Shown: positions 1 through 9,420 of the stretch, piece by piece
Numbering within the stretch: the stretch's first letter is position 1
Layout of the letters: every line of letters starts with the position of its first letter
Assembly: GCF_006517395.1 (NCBI RefSeq)
Contig: NZ_VDCY01000001.1
Span: 248,001 to 312,000 of the forward strand
Direction: 5' to 3'
Source of the DNA: Terrilactibacillus laevilacticus
GTDB taxonomy: Bacteria; Bacillota; Bacilli; Bacillales; Sporolactobacillaceae
DNA: 64,000 nucleotides
The notes under the pieces: generated by a model
Seen by the model: only the letters and a program-made list of their open reading frames with translations
Databases searched by the model: none
Told to the model about the DNA's origin: nothing
Position numbers and translations under genes: made by a program

Positions 1-2
1 TT

Positions 3-497
3 GCTGCTTTAAAAGAGTTTCCGGTACTAAATGCGTCAATTGATGATGCAAATGAAGTAGTGGTTTATAAACATTATTACAATATTGGTATTGCAACAGA
101 TACAGACCAAGGTTTATTTGTCCCAGTAATTAAAGATGCCGATCGGAAATCAATGTATCAACTCGCAACTGAAATTAGCGATTATGCATCAAAGGCAAGG
201 GAAGGTAAATTAGCTACTGGTGATATGAAAGGTGGTACATGCACAATTACCAATATTGGATCTGCTGGCGGTCAATGGTTTACCCCAGTTATTAATCATC
301 CAGAAGTAGCTATCTTAGGAATTGGCCGTATAACAGAGAAACCCGTTGTTGAAAATGGTGAAGTTGTCGTAAGACCAGTTATTGCCTTATCATTAAGTTT
401 TGATCATCGTATTATTGATGGTGCTACTGCCCAGTATGCGATGAATAAAATAAAGAGATTACTTAATGATCCACAACGCTTAATCATGGAGGGATGA
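3..497 (+). CDS. pdhC: Dihydrolipoamide acetyltransferase, E2 of pyruvate dehydrogenase (3' part only)
   Basis: Only the C-terminal part is present; the gene runs off the left edge and the reading frame is open from base 3. The encoded stretch is the end of the E2 catalytic (acyltransferase) domain, which moves the acetyl group from the lipoyl arm to CoA. The active-site signature [10 protein letters not shown] (DHR-x3-DG) lies near the end, preceded by the conserved [13 protein letters not shown] strand, and the protein ends in the typical [12 protein letters not shown]. It is followed after 3 bp by the E3 gene, as in Bacillus pdhABCD operons, so it belongs to pyruvate rather than 2-oxoglutarate or branched-chain dehydrogenase. 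The lipoyl and E1/E3-binding domains are outside the window. Confidence 0.93.
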   Translation, partial: AALKEFPVLNASIDDANEVVVYKHYYNIGIATDTDQGLFVPVIKDADRKSMYQLATEISDYASKAREGKLATGDMKGGTCTITNIGSAGGQWFTPVINHPEVAILGIGRITEKPVVENGEVVVRPVIALSLSFDHRIIDGATAQYAMNKIKRLLNDPQRLIMEG

Positions 498-500
498 GAA

Positions 501-1910
501 ATGGTTGTTGGTGAATTTACTACAGAAGTAGATACAGTTGTTATTGGTGCAGGACCAGGAGGCTATGTGGCTGCTATTCGAGCAGCACAATTAGGACAAA
601 GTGTTATCATCATTGAGAAAGAACATCTTGGCGGTGTATGTCTAAACGTCGGATGTATTCCTTCGAAAGCTTTATTAAATGCAAGTCATCGTTATGAGCA
701 AGCCAAAGAATCTGAAGTTATGGGAATAACAACAGAAAATGTAACGGTTGATTTTGCCAAGCTTCAAGAATGGAAAGGGTCTGTTGTGGGTAAACTCACT
801 TCAGGTGTTGCAGGTTTATTAAAAGCAAATAAAGTTGAGGTTGTTGAAGGAGAAGCCTTATTTGTTGAACCGGACGAAGTGAGAGTAAATCATGGCTATG
901 AATCAACTCGATATAAATTTAATAACTGTATCATCGCAACAGGTTCTAGCCCAATTGAACTTCCAAATTTTAAATGGAGTGATCGTGTTCTATCATCGAC
1001 AGGTGCTTTGGCTATTAAAGAGCGCCCAAACAAGATTGTCGTTATTGGTGGGGGCTATATAGGCGTTGAGCTTAGTACGGCCTTTGCAGGATTTGGAACA
1101 GAAGTTGTCATCTTGGAGGGAAGTAAATCTATTCTTCCTCTCTTTGAGAAAAAATTGACCGCGATAGTTAAAAAGAATCTTAAGAAAAAAGGGGTTGTCA
1201 TTCATACCGAAGCCCTTGCACAAGGTGTCGTTGAATCACCTAATGGCGTCACAGTAACAGCCGAAATTAAGGGTGAAGAAGTAAAAATCGACGCAGATTA
1301 TCTTCTTGTAACAGTAGGACGTAAACCGAATACGGCAGATCTTGGTCTTGATATGGCTGGTGTTGAAATGACGGAACGAGGTTTGATCAAAGTAGACAAA
1401 CAAGGTAGGACAAACGTCAGTCACATTTTTGCTATTGGAGATGTTGTGGCAGGTCCAGCACTTGCTCACAAAGCCTCATATGAAGCTAAGGTCGCTGCTG
1501 AAGCCATCAGTGGTCAAGCTTCAGAAATAGACTATTTAGCCATCCCATCGGTCGTATTCTCCGAACCTGAAATTGCGACAGTTGGCTTATCTGAGTCTGA
1601 AGCGAAAGAGCAAGGCTACGAGGTTCAGGTTGGGCAATTCCCGTTTGCTGCAAACGGGCGTGCATTGTCACTTGATGCAACTGAAGGATTTACCAAACTC
1701 ATCACACGGAAAGAGGATGGATTAATCCTGGGTGCTCAAATTGTCGGTACAGGAGCGAGTGATATGATTGCTGAACTCGGTTTAGCCATTGAAGCGGGGA
1801 TTACAGCAGAAGATATTGCGCTTACGATTCATGCCCACCCAACTTTAGGTGAAATTACGATGGAAACAGCTGAGGTAGCACTAGGCATGCCAATTCATAT
1901 TGCTAAATAA
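501..1910 (+). CDS. pdhD: Dihydrolipoamide dehydrogenase, E3 of pyruvate dehydrogenase
   Basis: A flavoprotein of 469 residues, the usual family length, that reoxidises the dihydrolipoyl arm of E2 with NAD+. Visible motifs in order: the FAD-binding [17 protein letters not shown] near residue 18, the redox disulfide in [13 protein letters not shown] near residues 45-57, the NAD-binding GGGYIGVEL in the middle, the second FAD motif IFAIGDV, and the C-terminal HAHPTLGE containing the catalytic His/Glu pair. The start has GGAGGG 8 bases upstream, overlapping the end of pdhC, so the two are translated together. The stop codon TAA is also the first bases of a family A repeat copy. A strong terminator follows at 2117-2162. 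Confidence 0.96.
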   Translation: MVVGEFTTEVDTVVIGAGPGGYVAAIRAAQLGQSVIIIEKEHLGGVCLNVGCIPSKALLNASHRYEQAKESEVMGITTENVTVDFAKLQEWKGSVVGKLTSGVAGLLKANKVEVVEGEALFVEPDEVRVNHGYESTRYKFNNCIIATGSSPIELPNFKWSDRVLSSTGALAIKERPNKIVVIGGGYIGVELSTAFAGFGTEVVILEGSKSILPLFEKKLTAIVKKNLKKKGVVIHTEALAQGVVESPNGVTVTAEIKGEEVKIDADYLLVTVGRKPNTADLGLDMAGVEMTERGLIKVDKQGRTNVSHIFAIGDVVAGPALAHKASYEAKVAAEAISGQASEIDYLAIPSVVFSEPEIATVGLSESEAKEQGYEVQVGQFPFAANGRALSLDATEGFTKLITRKEDGLILGAQIVGTGASDMIAELGLAIEAGITAEDIALTIHAHPTLGEITMETAEVALGMPIHIAK

Positions 1911-2110
1911 AGTGAAACTTCCATCAGTGGGGGTTTTTCGACGCACAGGATGTGTAAGTGCAGGCGTTGCGTCTTTAGCCTGCGTCATCCCCTACTGATG
2001 GAAAGCCTGAACCAATCGGACCTTTACGGGTAGTTGATCTTCAACCTATCTTCTTTGAATACACAGAATCTTGAGGTGGGGGTCAATACTCGCCGTTAAG
2101 GCGGGATAAA
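1909..2110 (+). repeat. Interspersed repeat family A, copy 1 (full length)
   Basis: It begins with the family consensus ATAAAGTGAAACTT directly on the pdhD stop codon. It carries a hairpin pairing CCATCAGTGGGG with CCCCTACTGATGG, then an AACCAATCGG-type block and a GGTGGGGGTCAATACT block, and ends GCCGTTAAGGCGGGATAAA. Copy 6 (21126-21285) has the same order of blocks. There is no ORF inside. In B. subtilis this pdhD-speA gap holds the SR1 RNA; nothing like its SR1P peptide is visible here. Confidence 0.8.
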
Positions 2111-2116
2111 ATTTAG

Positions 2117-2162
2117 AAGAGCTATTCTAAAGATAATTCATCTTTGGAATAGCTCTTTTTTC
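2117..2162 (+). terminator. Rho-independent terminator of the pdh operon
   Basis: A long perfect stem, AGAGCTATTC pairing with GAATAGCTCT and extended inward by AAAGAT/ATCTTT, is followed by a run of T. It sits after pdhD and repeat A copy 1. Confidence 0.85.
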
Positions 2163-2189
2163 TATATACAGAAATACAGAAATATATAA

Positions 2190-2222
2190 ATTAAAAACCC
2201 ATTCATTAGTGAATGGGTTCGA
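2190..2222 (-). terminator. Terminator of speA overlapping its stop codon
   Basis: The stem AACCCATTCA / TGAATGGGTT with loop CTAA is followed on the minus strand by TTTTTAATTT. The last four codons of speA form the 5' arm and the TAA stop is the loop, so the terminator is partly coding sequence. Confidence 0.85.
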
Positions 2223-3690
2223 TAATTTTTACGACTCGAATGTTTTTAAGTGTTGGGTCTTCAGGGCCTTGAACAGGAAGACCAGCTTCCATGTTTTCTT
2301 CAATATAAGCCAGATTTTCTTTAGTAATAATCTCACCAGGTGTAAATATGGGGATTCCTGGTGGATATACCATGACAATTTCAGTCGCAATGCGACCTTC
2401 AGATTCCCAAAATGGGACACTTTCTGTTTCAGAATAAAAAGCGTCTCTAGGCGAAAGTGATAATTGGGGCATCTCAGGTACATGGACGGGAAGTTGTTTA
2501 GGAATATGCCCAGATTGCCTTGACGTTTGATAGACAATGTCAGCTAAGTTTTGACATGCACTCACTAATTTTTGTACGGTTGTGGAGTCGTCTCCAGGAG
2601 TAATAATACATAGGATATTATATAAGTCCGATAGCTCTACCTCAATATGATAATTTTCTCTAAGCCAACCTTCAGCTTCATAACCCGTAATGCCAAGTTG
2701 TTTTACGGAAATCAGCAGTTTCGTAGGATCAAAATCATACGTTGCTTGCGTACCTAAAATTTCTTTTCCTACGCAATACAGACCTTTAATAGTATTAATT
2801 TTTTCACGTGTTTCATTTGATAATTGAATGATGCGTGAAAGTTCTTGATAACCATTCGTCATAAGGTATCTTCTCGCAACGTCCAGTGAAGCGAGTAACA
2901 AGTAAGACGTCGAGGTTGTCGTGAGCATACTTAATATCGATTGCACTCTTCCAACTGATACAAGCCCTTCTTTTACGTTTAAAACGGAACTTTGTGTAAG
3001 AGAACCACCTAATTTGTGAACGCTTGTAGCAGCCATATCGGCACCTGCTTGCATGGCAGACTTAGGTAGTGAATCATGGAAATGGATATGAACGCCATGC
3101 GCCTCATCAACAAGAACGGGAAGATGATGTTCATGTGCTAGTTCAACAATCGCCTCTAGATCTGAAACAATTCCAAAGTAGGTTGGATTAATGACAAGAA
3201 GTGCTTTTGCATCGGGATGTTGTGCAATAGCCTTTTGAACGGAATCAGTTGTTATTCCATGTGCAATACCGAGCTCATGATCAATTTCTGGATAAATAAA
3301 AACCGGTATCGCACCTGAAAAAATAATAGCCGAAATGACAGACTTATGTACGTTCCGAGGGACAAATAGCTTATCTCCTGGTGAACATACACTCATCACC
3401 ATGGCAATAATAGGTCCGCTCGTACCTTGAACAGAGAAAAAAGTAGCATCAGCACCAAATGCCTTTGCGGCTAGTTCTTCAGCTTGTTTTATCATGCCAT
3501 GTGGCTGATGCAAATCATCAAGTGGAGCGATATTTATTAGATCAATAGATAAGGCATTTTCACCGATAAAATGTCTGAATTCTGGATCCATACCTTTTCC
3601 TCTTTTATGTCCAGGTATATGAAATTGTGTTGGTGATTCTTTTGTATAATTAAGAAGTCCGGTAAATAAGGGTGTTTCGTTTTGATTCAA
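2206..3690 (-). CDS. speA: Arginine decarboxylase (Orn/Lys/Arg decarboxylase family)
   Basis: A 494-residue PLP-dependent fold type I decarboxylase of the short Bacillus type, which makes agmatine from arginine as the first step to spermidine. The N-terminal FHIPGHKRG motif, the QGTSGPIIA substrate/PLP loop, VDEAHGVH with the PLP-ring aspartate and histidine, and SVHKLGGSLTQSS with the Schiff-base lysine near residue 225 are all visible. Its position after pdhD, on the opposite strand, matches B. subtilis speA. Translation starts at TTG with GAGGTG 8 bases upstream; an out-of-frame ATG lies 4 bases before it. Lysine decarboxylase cannot be excluded from sequence alone, but context favours SpeA. 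Confidence 0.9.
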   Translation of the reverse strand: MNQNETPLFTGLLNYTKESPTQFHIPGHKRGKGMDPEFRHFIGENALSIDLINIAPLDDLHQPHGMIKQAEELAAKAFGADATFFSVQGTSGPIIAMVMSVCSPGDKLFVPRNVHKSVISAIIFSGAIPVFIYPEIDHELGIAHGITTDSVQKAIAQHPDAKALLVINPTYFGIVSDLEAIVELAHEHHLPVLVDEAHGVHIHFHDSLPKSAMQAGADMAATSVHKLGGSLTQSSVLNVKEGLVSVGRVQSILSMLTTTSTSYLLLASLDVARRYLMTNGYQELSRIIQLSNETREKINTIKGLYCVGKEILGTQATYDFDPTKLLISVKQLGITGYEAEGWLRENYHIEVELSDLYNILCIITPGDDSTTVQKLVSACQNLADIVYQTSRQSGHIPKQLPVHVPEMPQLSLSPRDAFYSETESVPFWESEGRIATEIVMVYPPGIPIFTPGEIITKENLAYIEENMEAGLPVQGPEDPTLKNIRVVKIIEPIH

Positions 3691-3912
3691 TCATTAGCAC
3701 CTCATTTCAATTTATTAAGAAGATTTTGTATACTGACCTAATAGTGGACAGTTTCTTAGTCAACTAAAAAAACATTGTTTGTAAAAAACGTCCTTTTATA
3801 TAAAATCAGTAGATGACTTAATCTTAATCCTTTTAAATGACTAACAAATAACATACATAATCTCGCTGTTTTGATCATAAGTTTAAACTATCAATTAGTT
3901 CAAAAAAGGTGA

Positions 3913-4560
3913 TTAAACAAGCGCTTCACATGTTTTAGCTACTTTGTATAAAGGGATTAATTTCCGAAACGTGGTTTCACATTTTTTTATGAATTGTTCA
4001 CCAGATAACGCGATCACTTCATTCTTAGGCAGCATCATACCACAAAGAAGTTCTGCTTTCTTTATTGAACCTAATCGTTCTATCATCATCTGAAGTTGAC
4101 TTTTATTCATATCACCTTGATGTAGGACAGCTGGTTTTGTGTGATCCACTGACCAACTAAAATTGTCAGGGATATGTCTATAAAGGTCATCAATTTGGTC
4201 AATTAGTCTATTAGAAAATGAAACTTTAATCGGTGACTCGTAAATAACAGCAAACCAAACAAACACGTGAGTTTCCCACACACCAATTTGAAAATGAGGA
4301 TGTTTTTTATACCCTCTACGACTATTTGCAAACGCGATCCATGTATCCTCTGGTGGATTTACTGTTCTTCTAGCGTGTTTAGCAATATGAGGAATTATCT
4401 CGTCACTTGTAATATCTGAAAGGAAGGGGGTTATATCGTCCGCTAACTGCTCGAATTTAGGTTGTATGATGTTTTGAATAGCGGCCATTCTAGGCTCAAG
4501 CCCTTGGATTTTAAAGACATTAAAATCTCGCTCTTCAAATCCTTTAAAACTTATAGGCAA
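3913..4560 (-). CDS. yktB: YktB family protein (DUF1054)
   Basis: 215 residues, matching the length and character of the YktB/UPF0637 family found next to speA in Bacillus. Visible family-like stretches include the N-terminal FKGFEERDFNVFKIQGLEPRM, the HARRTVNPPEDTWIAFA segment and the central FQIGVWETHVFVWFAVIYES strand pair. There is no signal peptide or membrane segment, so it should be cytosolic. Its biochemical role is not known. The start is a TTG with AAGGAG 8 bases upstream. Both neighbours are separated by more than 200 bp, so it is probably monocistronic. Confidence 0.85.
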   Translation of the reverse strand: MPISFKGFEERDFNVFKIQGLEPRMAAIQNIIQPKFEQLADDITPFLSDITSDEIIPHIAKHARRTVNPPEDTWIAFANSRRGYKKHPHFQIGVWETHVFVWFAVIYESPIKVSFSNRLIDQIDDLYRHIPDNFSWSVDHTKPAVLHQGDMNKSQLQMMIERLGSIKKAELLCGMMLPKNEVIALSGEQFIKKCETTFRKLIPLYKVAKTCEALV

Positions 4561-4999
4561 TTATGACACTCCTTAAAGAAACTGCAGGGATGAAAATACT
4601 TTTAGCCGATTTAGAAACAGAAGACGTTCTATGATTAACTATTAACTAATTGCAGCTTCGCTATATTTTAACCTTCATTGTACTTTAATAAACAACACGT
4701 ACATGTTTAATGTATGTAAAATGAATTCAACATATGATATCCAATGTTAGCTTCGGCGTCAATAATATTCATCATTGATATCATAACAGAAAAAAAGAAA
4801 TATGCATCTATTTTAGAAAAATGTTTAATGATCACAAAATCAAGGGAATAACCGTAACAAGTCGTTTAATAGTTGTTGCATAACAACTCAAATCAACATA
4901 CTATGTTACATACCCCCTTTGATATGTCAGAAGATTTAGTTAGACCTGGGTTTATCCATATAATAAAAAATATATTATTAAAAGGATGTGTAGGTTACC
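4561..4999. other. Intergenic region between yktB and ykzI-like gene
   Basis: 439 AT-rich bases with divergent genes at both ends, so it must hold two promoters. I see an inverted repeat AGTTGTT-GCAT-AACAACT at about 4869-4886 that could be an operator, and a TATAAT at 4961-4966 before the ykzI-like gene without a good -35. B. subtilis has suhB and further small genes nearby; none is present here. Confidence 0.4.
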
Positions 5000-5188
5000 A
5001 TGAAGCAGGTCATTCAAACATTAAAACGAAATGATGCTGAAAAAAGAATTCCAGTGGTTAAGTTAGAAATTGATTATGAATTGGCAACACTACACCATGC
5101 AATATTAAACAAAAATGATAAAGAGATCACACGTTGCAAAGCTAGACTTGAAAAGCTAAGACAAGAAATGGTTCAGTTAGAGGCTTAA
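5000..5188 (+). CDS. ykzI: Small conserved protein, YkzI-like
   Basis: A 62-residue, highly charged, helical protein without cysteines or membrane segments. The second half, IRCKARLEKLRQEMVQLEA-like, has heptad spacing of leucines and should form a short coiled coil. AAAGGATG precedes the ATG at good distance, and a clear terminator follows at 5196-5219, so this is a real single-gene unit. Its place between yktB and typA matches B. subtilis ykzI, but I assign the name mainly from position and size. Its function is unknown. Confidence 0.6.
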   Translation: MKQVIQTLKRNDAEKRIPVVKLEIDYELATLHHAILNKNDKEITRCKARLEKLRQEMVQLEA

Positions 5189-5193
5189 AAAAG

Positions 5194-5220
5194 GTACCTT
5201 CCTTTATGGAAGGTTTTTTA
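5194..5220 (+). terminator. Terminator of the ykzI-like gene
   Basis: Stem ACCTTCC / GGAAGGT with a 5-base loop and a T6 tail, 8 bases after the stop codon. Confidence 0.8.
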
Positions 5221-5542
5221 CTGGGGTATAATGAATACATATAATATTTTCTAATGTTTAATTATTGAAGAAAAGGGGATAACAATAACTATTGAGGATT
5301 TTTTGATTTTTTTCTTTTCAAAGAGATTGTGCCTAATTGTTTTTGACGAGTAGGCAAAGGCTAAAGCCTTGCTAAAAACAAAATGTTCAATAGTGACGAG
5401 CCCCTTAACATACAAGTTTCCAGACATATCATGAGCTGTAAAAATTAATTTACGTTATGTTTTTTTTATTTAACTATTAAATCATTGTATTATGTGTTAT
5501 AATTTTGTAGTTTAGTGTAACGATGAGGAGAGTTAATATAAA
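5221..5542. other. Intergenic region before typA, with promoter
   Basis: A probable extended -10 promoter, TGTTATAAT (TATAAT at 5498-5503), lies 40 bases before typA; its -35 is weak. Further upstream a small hairpin GCAAAGGC-TAAA-GCCTTGC lies at 5353-5373. No ORF is evident. I see no riboswitch consensus here. Confidence 0.5.
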
Positions 5543-7378
5543 ATGACCAAATTGAGAAACGAATTACGAAATATTGCCATTATTGCACACGTTGACCATG
5601 GTAAAACAACTCTTGTTGATAAGTTGTTAATGCAATCTGGAACGTTTCGCGATAATCAGCATGTAAATGAAAGAGCAATGGACTCAAATGATATTGAGAG
5701 AGAACGTGGGATTACGATCTTAGCTAAGAATACGAGTTTAAGTTATAAGGACTCTAAAATAAATATCGTCGATACTCCCGGGCATGCTGATTTTGGCGGC
5801 GAAGTTGAACGTATTATGAAAATGGTAGATGGCGTTCTTCTTCTTGTTGATGCTTATGAAGGTTGTATGCCGCAAACGCGCTTTGTATTAAAAAAAGCTT
5901 TAGAACAGAAATTAAAACCAATTGTTGTGGTGAATAAAATCGATAAACCAATGGCACGGCCAGAAGCGGTCATTGATGAAGTAATCGATTTATTTATTGA
6001 TCTTGGTGCTGATGAAGATCAACTTGAATTTCCAGTTGTCTATACATCGGCGATTAATGGAGTGGCTGGTCTTGATCCAGAACATGTTGATCAAGATATG
6101 ACCGTCGTTTTTGATACGATTCTTGAACATGTTCCAGCACCTGTTGATAATCGTGATGAAAGTCTTCAGTTTCAAGTGACCATGCTTGATTATAACGATT
6201 ATGTTGGACGAATCGGAATTGGCCGCATCTATAGAGGTAAAATTAAAGTCGGTGAACAAGCTGCCCTTGTTAAAGCAGATGGTTCTGTTGAAAACTTTAG
6301 AGTCACAAAATTGTTTGGCTATTTTGCTTTGAAACGTGTTGAAATCGAAGAAGCTGTGGCTGGAGATATTATCGCCATTACTGGAGTTGAAGATATTAAT
6401 ATAGGAGATACCATTAATAATGTTAATGATATTGATCCTCTTCCAGTGTTAAAAATTGATGAACCAACCTTGCAAATGACCTTTGTTGTTAATACAAGCC
6501 CGTTTGCAGGTCGAGAAGGTAAATATATTACAAGTCGTAAATTAGATGAAAGACTTAAAGCTGAAATGGAACGCGATGTTAGTTTGAAGGTGGAAAACAC
6601 TGAATCTCCAGATCAATGGATCGTTGCCGGTCGTGGGGAATTACACTTGTCTATTCTTATTGAAAATATGCGCCGTGAAGGTTATGAACTTGCCGTATCT
6701 AAACCTCAGGTTATTATTAAAGAAGTTGATGGTGTCCAATGTGAACCATTCGAACGTGTCCAAATTGATGTCCCTGAAGAACATGTAGGATCCGTTATTG
6801 AATCACTAGGTAAGCGAAAAGCAGAACTTTTGAACATGGAACAACAAGAAGGCGGACAAAGTCGTCTAGAGTTTATGATACCATCACGTGGACTTATTGG
6901 TTATCGTCGTGATTTCTTAACTGAAACACGTGGGTATGGTATTATGAACCATAGTTTTGATCACTTTAGTCCAATGGTGAAAGAAATTATAGGTGGACGC
7001 CGTCAAGGTGTACTTGTGGCCATGGAAACAGGTCAAACAACAGCATATGCTTTGGGTCAACTAGAAGATCGTGGGGTCATGTTCGTTGATCCTGGTACTC
7101 AAGTGTACGAAGGTATGATTGTTGGTGAACATAACCGTGAAAATGATTTAACAGTTAATGTGACAAAAGCCAAACAACAAACCAACGTGCGTTCATCAAC
7201 GAAAGATCAAACAACAACGTTAAAATCATCAAGAAAATTGTCTTTGGAAGACTCTCTTGCTTATTTGAATGATGATGAATATTGTGAAATTACACCAGAT
7301 AACGTTAGAATGCGTAAAAAAATTCTTAATAAAGCTGAACGTGAACGCGCAGGAAAAAGAAATAAAATTTCTAAATAA
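5543..7378 (+). CDS. typA: Ribosome-associated GTPase TypA/BipA
   Basis: A 611-residue translational GTPase of EF-G type, normal length. The G domain is visible in the first 200 residues: [10 protein letters not shown] (G1), [11 protein letters not shown] (G2), [12 protein letters not shown] (G3) and VVNKIDKP (G4). A beta-barrel domain II, two EF-G-like alpha/beta domains and the TypA-specific C-terminal domain ([17 protein letters not shown], then [19 protein letters not shown]) follow. It acts on the ribosome in stress or low-temperature growth and 50S assembly. GAGGAG lies upstream of the ATG. It corresponds to B. subtilis ylaG. A terminator follows immediately, so it is transcribed alone. 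Confidence 0.95.
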   Translation: MTKLRNELRNIAIIAHVDHGKTTLVDKLLMQSGTFRDNQHVNERAMDSNDIERERGITILAKNTSLSYKDSKINIVDTPGHADFGGEVERIMKMVDGVLLLVDAYEGCMPQTRFVLKKALEQKLKPIVVVNKIDKPMARPEAVIDEVIDLFIDLGADEDQLEFPVVYTSAINGVAGLDPEHVDQDMTVVFDTILEHVPAPVDNRDESLQFQVTMLDYNDYVGRIGIGRIYRGKIKVGEQAALVKADGSVENFRVTKLFGYFALKRVEIEEAVAGDIIAITGVEDINIGDTINNVNDIDPLPVLKIDEPTLQMTFVVNTSPFAGREGKYITSRKLDERLKAEMERDVSLKVENTESPDQWIVAGRGELHLSILIENMRREGYELAVSKPQVIIKEVDGVQCEPFERVQIDVPEEHVGSVIESLGKRKAELLNMEQQEGGQSRLEFMIPSRGLIGYRRDFLTETRGYGIMNHSFDHFSPMVKEIIGGRRQGVLVAMETGQTTAYALGQLEDRGVMFVDPGTQVYEGMIVGEHNRENDLTVNVTKAKQQTNVRSSTKDQTTTLKSSRKLSLEDSLAYLNDDEYCEITPDNVRMRKKILNKAERERAGKRNKISK

Positions 7379-7390
7379 TAAATGAAACAT

Positions 7391-7424
7391 TAAAAAGCCA
7401 TGCTAATCGTAGCATGGCTTTTTA
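7391..7424 (+). terminator. Terminator of typA
   Basis: Thirteen-base stem AAAAAGCCATGCT / AGCATGGCTTTTT, symmetrical enough to act for both strands; the convergent ylaI ends about 70 bp further on. Confidence 0.85.
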
Positions 7425-7489
7425 AATGTTTTTTTAAAAATAAGATTGGACAGGTTTCATTATTATGGACGGTTATCTCATCATAAGAG

Positions 7490-7690
7490 TTAGTTTGATT
7501 TTTTATTCAATGAAGGTAAATGTAAGGTAAATTTTCCTGTTGCCCATCTTTCACGCGTTCTTTCACCAATTCGTTTGTAGCATTCATCGCAAGTATAGGT
7601 ATGGATCGGGCGATTTCTTAATCTTTTAGCAAGAGGCGAATCATCATCTAACATAACTTTTTTTTCACATATAATACATTTTACGAGCAT
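7490..7690 (-). CDS. ylaI: Small zinc-binding protein YlaI (DUF2197)
   Basis: 66 residues starting MLVKCIICEKKVML. Two CxxC pairs, KCIICEK near the N terminus and TCDECYK in the middle, should bind one zinc ion, and a basic RTRERWATGKF segment follows, a pattern seen in YlaI proteins of Bacillus. Its function is not known. The ATG at 7690 matches the family N terminus but has no good ribosome binding site; a GTG 42 bases upstream would add 14 unrelated residues and has AAAGAG directly abutting it, which is too close. I prefer the short form. Confidence 0.75.
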   Translation of the reverse strand: MLVKCIICEKKVMLDDDSPLAKRLRNRPIHTYTCDECYKRIGERTRERWATGKFTLHLPSLNKKSN

Positions 7691-7898
7691 AATGGCAGCT
7701 GCAATGTTCCATGAGGACTTTGCAGAAGTCACCTCTTTTCTTTAAACAAATTTTCACACTAAGAATGATTAAAAAGGAAAGTGACATCAGTATACCATTA
7801 AACGAATGATTTCTCACGTTAGTCGTTTAGCCTCTTACGAAAGAAATTAGAGAGTATATAAGTATTAACATTTGCCCACTACGTTCATCTCACTTAAC

Positions 7899-8020
7899 AG
7901 GAAGCCCCCAACCTAAGAAAAGGGGAGTCGAAAGGCGAGAGATTCTAGCCCGAAAAAGTCCGGTTGTTTTAACTGATAACCAGTAGGGGAGAACGCCCCC
8001 GCTGATTAAAGATCACTTTA
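7899..8020 (-). repeat. Interspersed repeat family A, copy 3 (diverged)
   Basis: On the minus strand it reads TAAAGTGATCTTTAATCAG, then a GGGGG / CCCCT hairpin, an AACCGGACTTTTTCGGGC block and a GGTTGGGGGC end. This is the same order of blocks as copies 1 and 6. Its first three bases are the TAA stop codon of the ylaJ-like gene. Confidence 0.65.
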
Positions 8021-8680
8021 TGATTGGTGTATTTCTTCTTTTTGTTGATTTTCGATTTTTTCTTTTTGATGATGATTTCTAGGACGCTGTTCATCTTTTT
8101 GTCTTTGTGCGGGAACTTGGTGTTTATTAGTTTTTTGGTTTAATTTACTTGGTTTATTTTCGTTTTGATTATCTTTCACATTCTTCGTAAACTCTGGTAT
8201 CACTCTTTCGACAACATCGGCTAATTCATTTGCTATTCCAGAAATAGGTCGTCCATGTTTAAAGGCTTGACCGATTTCTCTTAGACGTTCTATAACATCA
8301 GGATTGCTCGTTATAACAGCATTTGCTCCGTATGGGTCATTTTTTATGGCTTGTGAAACGGTGTATTTTACAGTACCTACACGTGTTCGATCAAGATGTT
8401 TGTCTAATGTTAAACCGACAACAGCATATTTCCCTACGATTAAAGCGGTAGCACTTTTTACTTCAGGGGTTTGTTCAGCAAGGTGGACTAGCCTTCTAGC
8501 GATATCTTGGTTAGACATTGTTTTAGAAGGGTAGTCAATGCTTTGGTTCATTTGATGAACTTTAGGTTGATTTGTCGAATCTCTCTTAAGAAAATCTTGT
8601 TCTTCTGTCTGTGAATGAAATGAACATCCTGAAACAATCGCTAGACTTAGAAAAAAAATGAAGATGATTTTTATTTTCAT
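8018..8680 (-). CDS. ylaJ: YhcN/YlaJ-type sporulation lipoprotein
   Basis: A 220-residue lipoprotein: the N terminus MKIKIIFIFFLSLAIVSGC has a short positive end, a hydrophobic core and lipobox VSGC, so cysteine 19 should carry the lipid. The middle region (SNQDIARRLVHLAEQTPEVKS, then ALIVGKYAVVGLTLD, KNDPYGANAVITSNPDVIERLREI) is the YhcN/YlaJ domain known from spore lipoproteins. The last 50 residues are a Gln/Lys/His/Asn-rich low-complexity tail. The start was chosen because AAAGGA lies 8 bases upstream; the frame stays open 14 codons further with no ribosome site. The stop codon TAA lies at the edge of repeat A copy 3. Confidence 0.8.
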   Translation of the reverse strand: MKIKIIFIFFLSLAIVSGCSFHSQTEEQDFLKRDSTNQPKVHQMNQSIDYPSKTMSNQDIARRLVHLAEQTPEVKSATALIVGKYAVVGLTLDKHLDRTRVGTVKYTVSQAIKNDPYGANAVITSNPDVIERLREIGQAFKHGRPISGIANELADVVERVIPEFTKNVKDNQNENKPSKLNQKTNKHQVPAQRQKDEQRPRNHHQKEKIENQQKEEIHQS

Positions 8681-8835
8681 ATTAAATATTCCTTTCAGGT
8701 CATGCACATAGGTAGAGACCATTTAGTTAAGAAAAAGTCATTTAAGAATCCCATTTATCATGCTGTTTTATAAATTAATATAACCGTTCCTTTATGGGGA
8801 TATTCTAAATAGAGAAATTCATTTAAACAGGATAA

Positions 8836-8888
8836 AAGTGAAACCCCTATTAGTGGGGGTCAATACTTGCCCGTTAAGGTGGGATAAA
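8836..8888 (+). repeat. Interspersed repeat family A, copy 2 (internally deleted)
   Basis: Only the two ends remain: ATAAAAGTGAAAC joined to a GTGGGGGTCAATACTTG block and CCGTTAAGGTGGGATAAA. These match the two ends of copy 1 with about 145 bases of interior missing. Confidence 0.7.
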
Positions 8889-8931
8889 TGTCCCAACTGA
8901 ATCAAACTTGTGAATAAATCTTGATTTTTCT

Positions 8932-8962
8932 CCAAGTTAAAGGTAAGATGAATTTAACTTGG
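8932..8962 (+). promoter_or_regulatory. Hairpin in the ylaN 5' region
   Basis: A perfect 10-bp inverted repeat, CCAAGTTAAA / TTTAACTTGG, with an 11-base loop, 10 bases before the ylaN ribosome binding site GGAGGGG. It could be an operator or an RNA hairpin; there is no T-run, so it is not a simple terminator. Confidence 0.5.
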
Positions 8963-8984
8963 TGATTGAGATGGAGGGGATCAA

Positions 8985-9269
8985 ATGTCTACTGAAATGG
9001 CAGCAGGCCATCGTGAAATAGCTTTTAAATTATTGAAAGCTGATGCACATAAGATCCTAAAACTTATTGAAGTCCAAATGGAAAACCTGACCATGCCACA
9101 ATGTCCTCTTTACGAGGAAGTTTTGGACACGCAGATGTTCGGCCTTTCAAGAGAAATTGATTTTGCTGTTAGATTAGGTCTCATTCAAGCCGAAGAGGGT
9201 AGAGCATTACTTGAATCGTTAGAAAGACAATTATCTGCATTACATGAGGCTTCAACGAAAAATAAATAA
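8985..9269 (+). CDS. ylaN: YlaN family protein (UPF0358), iron-linked
   Basis: 94 residues, normal for the family, all-helical and without membrane segments. The [31 protein letters not shown] stretch is the family core. YlaN homologues in B. subtilis and Staphylococcus aureus have been linked to iron homeostasis through an Fe(II)-dependent interaction with Fur; that is family knowledge, not visible here. GGAGGGG lies 7 bases before the ATG. The gene has its own terminator and precedes ftsW as in B. subtilis. Confidence 0.9.
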   Translation: MSTEMAAGHREIAFKLLKADAHKILKLIEVQMENLTMPQCPLYEEVLDTQMFGLSREIDFAVRLGLIQAEEGRALLESLERQLSALHEASTKNK

Positions 9270-9272
9270 ATA

Positions 9273-9318
9273 AGGCTCAAACTATCTTCCTTTGATGATT
9301 GATGGTTTGGGTTTTTTT
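9273..9318 (+). terminator. Terminator of ylaN
   Basis: Stem GGCTCAAACTATC pairing with GATGGTTTGGGTT (with G-U pairs), loop of about 14 bases, then T7. Confidence 0.75.
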
Positions 9319-9420
9319 GTATCAATGAAGGCTGACAATTGATCTATTTAAGGATATGGATTTGAAGTGACATACATAATCAAATATTTATCCAATGAAC
9401 GGGAAAAGTTTCATTTGAGC

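Noticed and set aside
5353-5373. Hairpin before typA as a riboswitch
   Set aside because: A small stem without a terminator or any conserved riboswitch core.
7691-7732. Longer N terminus for YlaI from GTG 7732
   Set aside because: The extra 14 residues do not fit the family start and the ribosome site abuts the GTG.
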